Assembly (NCBI GenBank): GCA_030627085.1
Contig: DAOUSS010000016.1
Coordinates: forward strand, 1-15,982
Direction: 5' to 3'
From: Candidatus Stahliibacteriota bacterium
GTDB taxonomy: Bacteria; Hydrothermota; UBA3073
DNA: 15,982 nucleotides
A model generated the notes under the pieces. That model ran no database searches, was not told the origin of the DNA, and was given only the letters and a program-made list of their open reading frames with translations. This document shows, one piece after another, positions 13,836 to 15,982 of the stretch (position 1 is the stretch's first letter; each line of letters opens with the position of its first letter). The position numbers and the translations under genes were made by a program.

Positions 13836-14343
13836 TTTTCACCCCTTTCACAGGAATAAATTGCATAACCATCTGTCTGCCCTCCATCTTTGGAGATAAC
13901 TCTACCTTTGCTATATCCGAAACATCATCTTTTATTCTTTCCAAAATCTGCTTGCCCATATTCTGATGTACTATCTCCCTTCCCCTGAAAAATATCCTTA
14001 TCTTTAACCTATTTCCATTTTCAAGAAACTCTCTGGCAAACTTGAGTTTGGTGAGATAATCGTGCTTCTGAATCTTGACTCCAAGCTTAAGCTCCTTCAC
14101 CTTTATCGCCTTTTGTTTTTTCTGTTTTTGCTTCTGCTTCTCCTGATAGAGGTATTTACCGTAATCCATTATCTTACAAACAGGAGGCCTTTCATGAGGC
14201 GCAATTTCCACCAAATCAAGACTCTTTGACTTTGCAAGATTCAGGGCTTCATCTCTGGATACTACTCCGACTTGATTCCCAGTATTATCTATCAACCTAA
14301 CTCTGGGTATCCTGATTCTTTCATTGACTCTTACTCGCTTCAC
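13816..14343 (-). CDS. infC: translation initiation factor IF-3
   Basis: IF-3 binds the 30S subunit, prevents premature 50S joining and rejects wrong start codons. The 175-residue protein has the N-domain (NERIRIPRVRLIDNTGNQVGVVS, then VEIAPHERPPVCKIMDYGKYLYQ), a lysine-rich linker (about 68-80), and the C-domain (KELKLGVKIQKHDYLTKLKFAREFLENGNRLKI, then VELSPKMEGRQMVMQF). The start is GTG at 14343, three bases after AAGGAGG. An out-of-frame ATG directly followed by TGA (ATGTGA) overlaps it. A non-ATG start fits the known self-regulation of infC. It lies 39 bases after thrS and overlaps rpmI by 20 bases. Confidence 0.95.
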   Translation of the reverse strand: MKRVRVNERIRIPRVRLIDNTGNQVGVVSRDEALNLAKSKSLDLVEIAPHERPPVCKIMDYGKYLYQEKQKQKQKKQKAIKVKELKLGVKIQKHDYLTKLKFAREFLENGNRLKIRIFFRGREIVHQNMGKQILERIKDDVSDIAKVELSPKMEGRQMVMQFIPVKGVKNVKIKD

Positions 14344-14382
14344 ATTCCTCCTTGGTGAATTACTAAATACTAAAATCTTCTA

Positions 14383-15982
14383 TCAGTTGCTTTTCTTTTC
14401 TATTTCTTCTTTCAGTAATGATACGAAATCCGACACGCTTATTCTGCCGATATCGCCCTTGTTTCTCGACCTTACAGATATGCACCCGGAATCTATCTCT
14501 TTTTGTCCTACTATAACCATATACGGCACCTTTTCTATAATTGTCTCTCTTATCTTGAGAGATAATTTTTCATTCCTGTCATCAGTTTCTGCCCTTATAC
14601 CAGCAGAGGTAAGCTTTTCTCTTATGCTTTCTGCAAACTGATTTATTTCTGAGGTGATTGGTAGAACCTTAACCTGCAGAGGAGCAAGCCACAAGGGAAA
14701 TTTGCCCGCATAGTGCTCTACTAATGTACCTACGAATCTCTCTATAGAACCTAAAATAGCGCGGTGTATTACAATGACACTATGTTGTTGTCCGTCCTCT
14801 CCCATAAATTTGAGATTAAATCGTTGGGGAAGATTAAAATCAAACTGGATCGTGGTTGCTTGCCATTCTCTCTGCAGTGCATCCAGTATCTTTATATCAA
14901 TCTTTGGACCATAGAATGCTGCCTCGCCCTCCTTTTTCTTGTAGGAAAGTCCCGTCTCTTCGAGTGCGCTAATGAGTGAGGACTCTGCATCTTGCCAATC
15001 TTTTTTATCCCCCATATACTTATCTTTCTCATTTATATCCCATACAGAAAGCTCAACCTTATAATCCTTAAAACCAAATGCGGAAAACATATCTCTTGCA
15101 AGCTGTATAACCCCGACAAGTTCATTCTTTGCCTGAGAGACCATACAGAATATATGTGCGTCATCCTGTGTGAATCCGCGAACCCGTAAAAGTCCGTGCA
15201 AAACTCCACTTTTCTCATACCTGTAAACTGTGCCAAGTTCAGCTAATCTTATAGGAAGCTCTCTATAACTCCTTCTCTTCTGTTTATATACCTTTATATG
15301 GAATGGACAGTTCATTGGCTTTACAAGATAACTCTGGTTATCTTTCTTCATTACGGGATAGATAAGATCACTGTAGTAATCAAGATGGCCTGACTGTTTC
15401 CATAACTCAGTTCTCGCAATATGTGGGGAAAGGATAAAATCGTATCCTCGTTTTTTATGTTCATCCCACCAAAAGTCCTCTATTATCTTCCTTACTGTCA
15501 TTCCACGAGGTAGCCATACGACCAGTCCCGCTCCTATCTCCTCATCCATCATCCACAGACCCAAATCAGACCCCAGAGTCCTGTGGTCTCTCTTTTTTGC
15601 CTCCTTTATCCTTTCAAGGTAATTTTCAAGTTCCTCTCGTCTTTCGAATGAGACACCATATATTCTTTGCAACATCTTTCTTGTCTCGTCTCCTCTCCAG
15701 TATGCGCCAGAAGAAGCTGTGAGTTTGAAAAATTTTATTCTTCCCGTGGACGGTATATGAGGTCCCTTGCAGAGGTCAATAAAACCATTATTTTTGTATA
15801 TAGAGACAGAGCCTTCAAGTTCATGAAGAAGCTCAATTTTATAATCTTCGTTAACCTTCCTGAAAAGTTTGATAGCATCGTTTACACTTATTTCCTCTCT
15901 CTCGAAAGGAAGATTCTCTTCTATTATCTTTTTCATCTCTTCTTCTATTCGTGCAATCTCCTCAGGAGTAAATGGCTTTTCC
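14383..15982 (-). CDS. thrS: threonine-tRNA ligase, 5' end beyond the window
   Basis: ThrRS charges tRNA-Thr and removes mischarged serine. The 532 residues present include the end of the editing domain (DLCKGPHIPSTGRIKFFKLTASSGAYWRGD), the class II core with the zinc-binding Cys of MNCPFH and His of GQQHSVIVIHRAILGSIERF, and the anticodon-binding domain (PLQVKVLPITSE to the C-terminus KEEIEKKSN). The reading frame stays open to the right edge: residues before the first in-window ATG read EKPFTPEEIARIEEE, a typical ThrRS stretch, so that ATG (15936) is not the start. The TGS domain and start are missing. It leads the classical thrS-infC-rpmI-rplT-pheS order. Confidence 0.97.
   Translation of the reverse strand, partial: EKPFTPEEIARIEEEMKKIIEENLPFEREEISVNDAIKLFRKVNEDYKIELLHELEGSVSIYKNNGFIDLCKGPHIPSTGRIKFFKLTASSGAYWRGDETRKMLQRIYGVSFERREELENYLERIKEAKKRDHRTLGSDLGLWMMDEEIGAGLVVWLPRGMTVRKIIEDFWWDEHKKRGYDFILSPHIARTELWKQSGHLDYYSDLIYPVMKKDNQSYLVKPMNCPFHIKVYKQKRRSYRELPIRLAELGTVYRYEKSGVLHGLLRVRGFTQDDAHIFCMVSQAKNELVGVIQLARDMFSAFGFKDYKVELSVWDINEKDKYMGDKKDWQDAESSLISALEETGLSYKKKEGEAAFYGPKIDIKILDALQREWQATTIQFDFNLPQRFNLKFMGEDGQQHSVIVIHRAILGSIERFVGTLVEHYAGKFPLWLAPLQVKVLPITSEINQFAESIREKLTSAGIRAETDDRNEKLSLKIRETIIEKVPYMVIVGQKEIDSGCISVRSRNKGDIGRISVSDFVSLLKEEIEKKSN

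Noticed and set aside
97..15236. Many open frames on the plus strand and in other minus frames (for example 2033-2449, 8116-8607, 9605-10069, 12557-13108)
   Set aside because: Each overlaps a clearly recognised minus-strand gene, has no family motif and no ribosome binding site in context.

Overview
This window looks like a chromosomal housekeeping segment of an uncultured, AT-rich, Gram-negative bacterium. LpxH (lipid A synthesis), two lipoproteins and an HtrA/DegP protease point to a diderm envelope. Butyrate kinase suggests fermentative or branched-acyl metabolism. The gene content and the many short intergenic repeats remind me of candidate phyla such as WOR-3/Stahlbacteria or other FCB-group lineages. 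That placement is an impression and cannot be settled from the sequence alone.

All 18 genes lie on the minus strand, so transcription runs from the right edge to the left. From right to left: a translation cluster thrS (5' end off the window)-infC-rpmI-rplT-pheS; then butyrate kinase, mnmE and lpxH; then a DUF502 membrane protein behind a strong-looking promoter; then a CorC-like CBS protein overlapping an orphan lipoprotein solute-binding protein; then a TrkH/KtrB potassium channel subunit; then a small DUF3098-like membrane protein and an unrecognised lipoprotein; finally htrA, a short sigma-70 factor, a degenerate LytM (M23) protein and ndk, tightly packed as a probable operon.

The genes are mostly ordinary, and I see no complete new defence, mobile or biosynthetic system. 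Most of the gaps are unusual. Nearly every gap longer than about 90 bp carries a short repeat-like sequence, and at least six different types appear in 16 kb. Some sit against stop codons and seem to have supplied the last residues of proteins (NDK and the DUF3098-like protein). One gap holds a two-hairpin mosaic built like a BIME.

The most interesting leads are: (1) htrA-sigma-LytM, where the sigma factor has altered -10-recognition residues and the LytM domain lacks a metal ligand and the catalytic His, recalling nlpD-rpoS; (2) two genes without Shine-Dalgarno sequences that each have a perfect TATAAT 9-10 bases before the ATG, which predicts leaderless mRNAs; (3) pheS without pheT next to it; (4) a repeat insertion that splits the normally tight rpmI-rplT pair.
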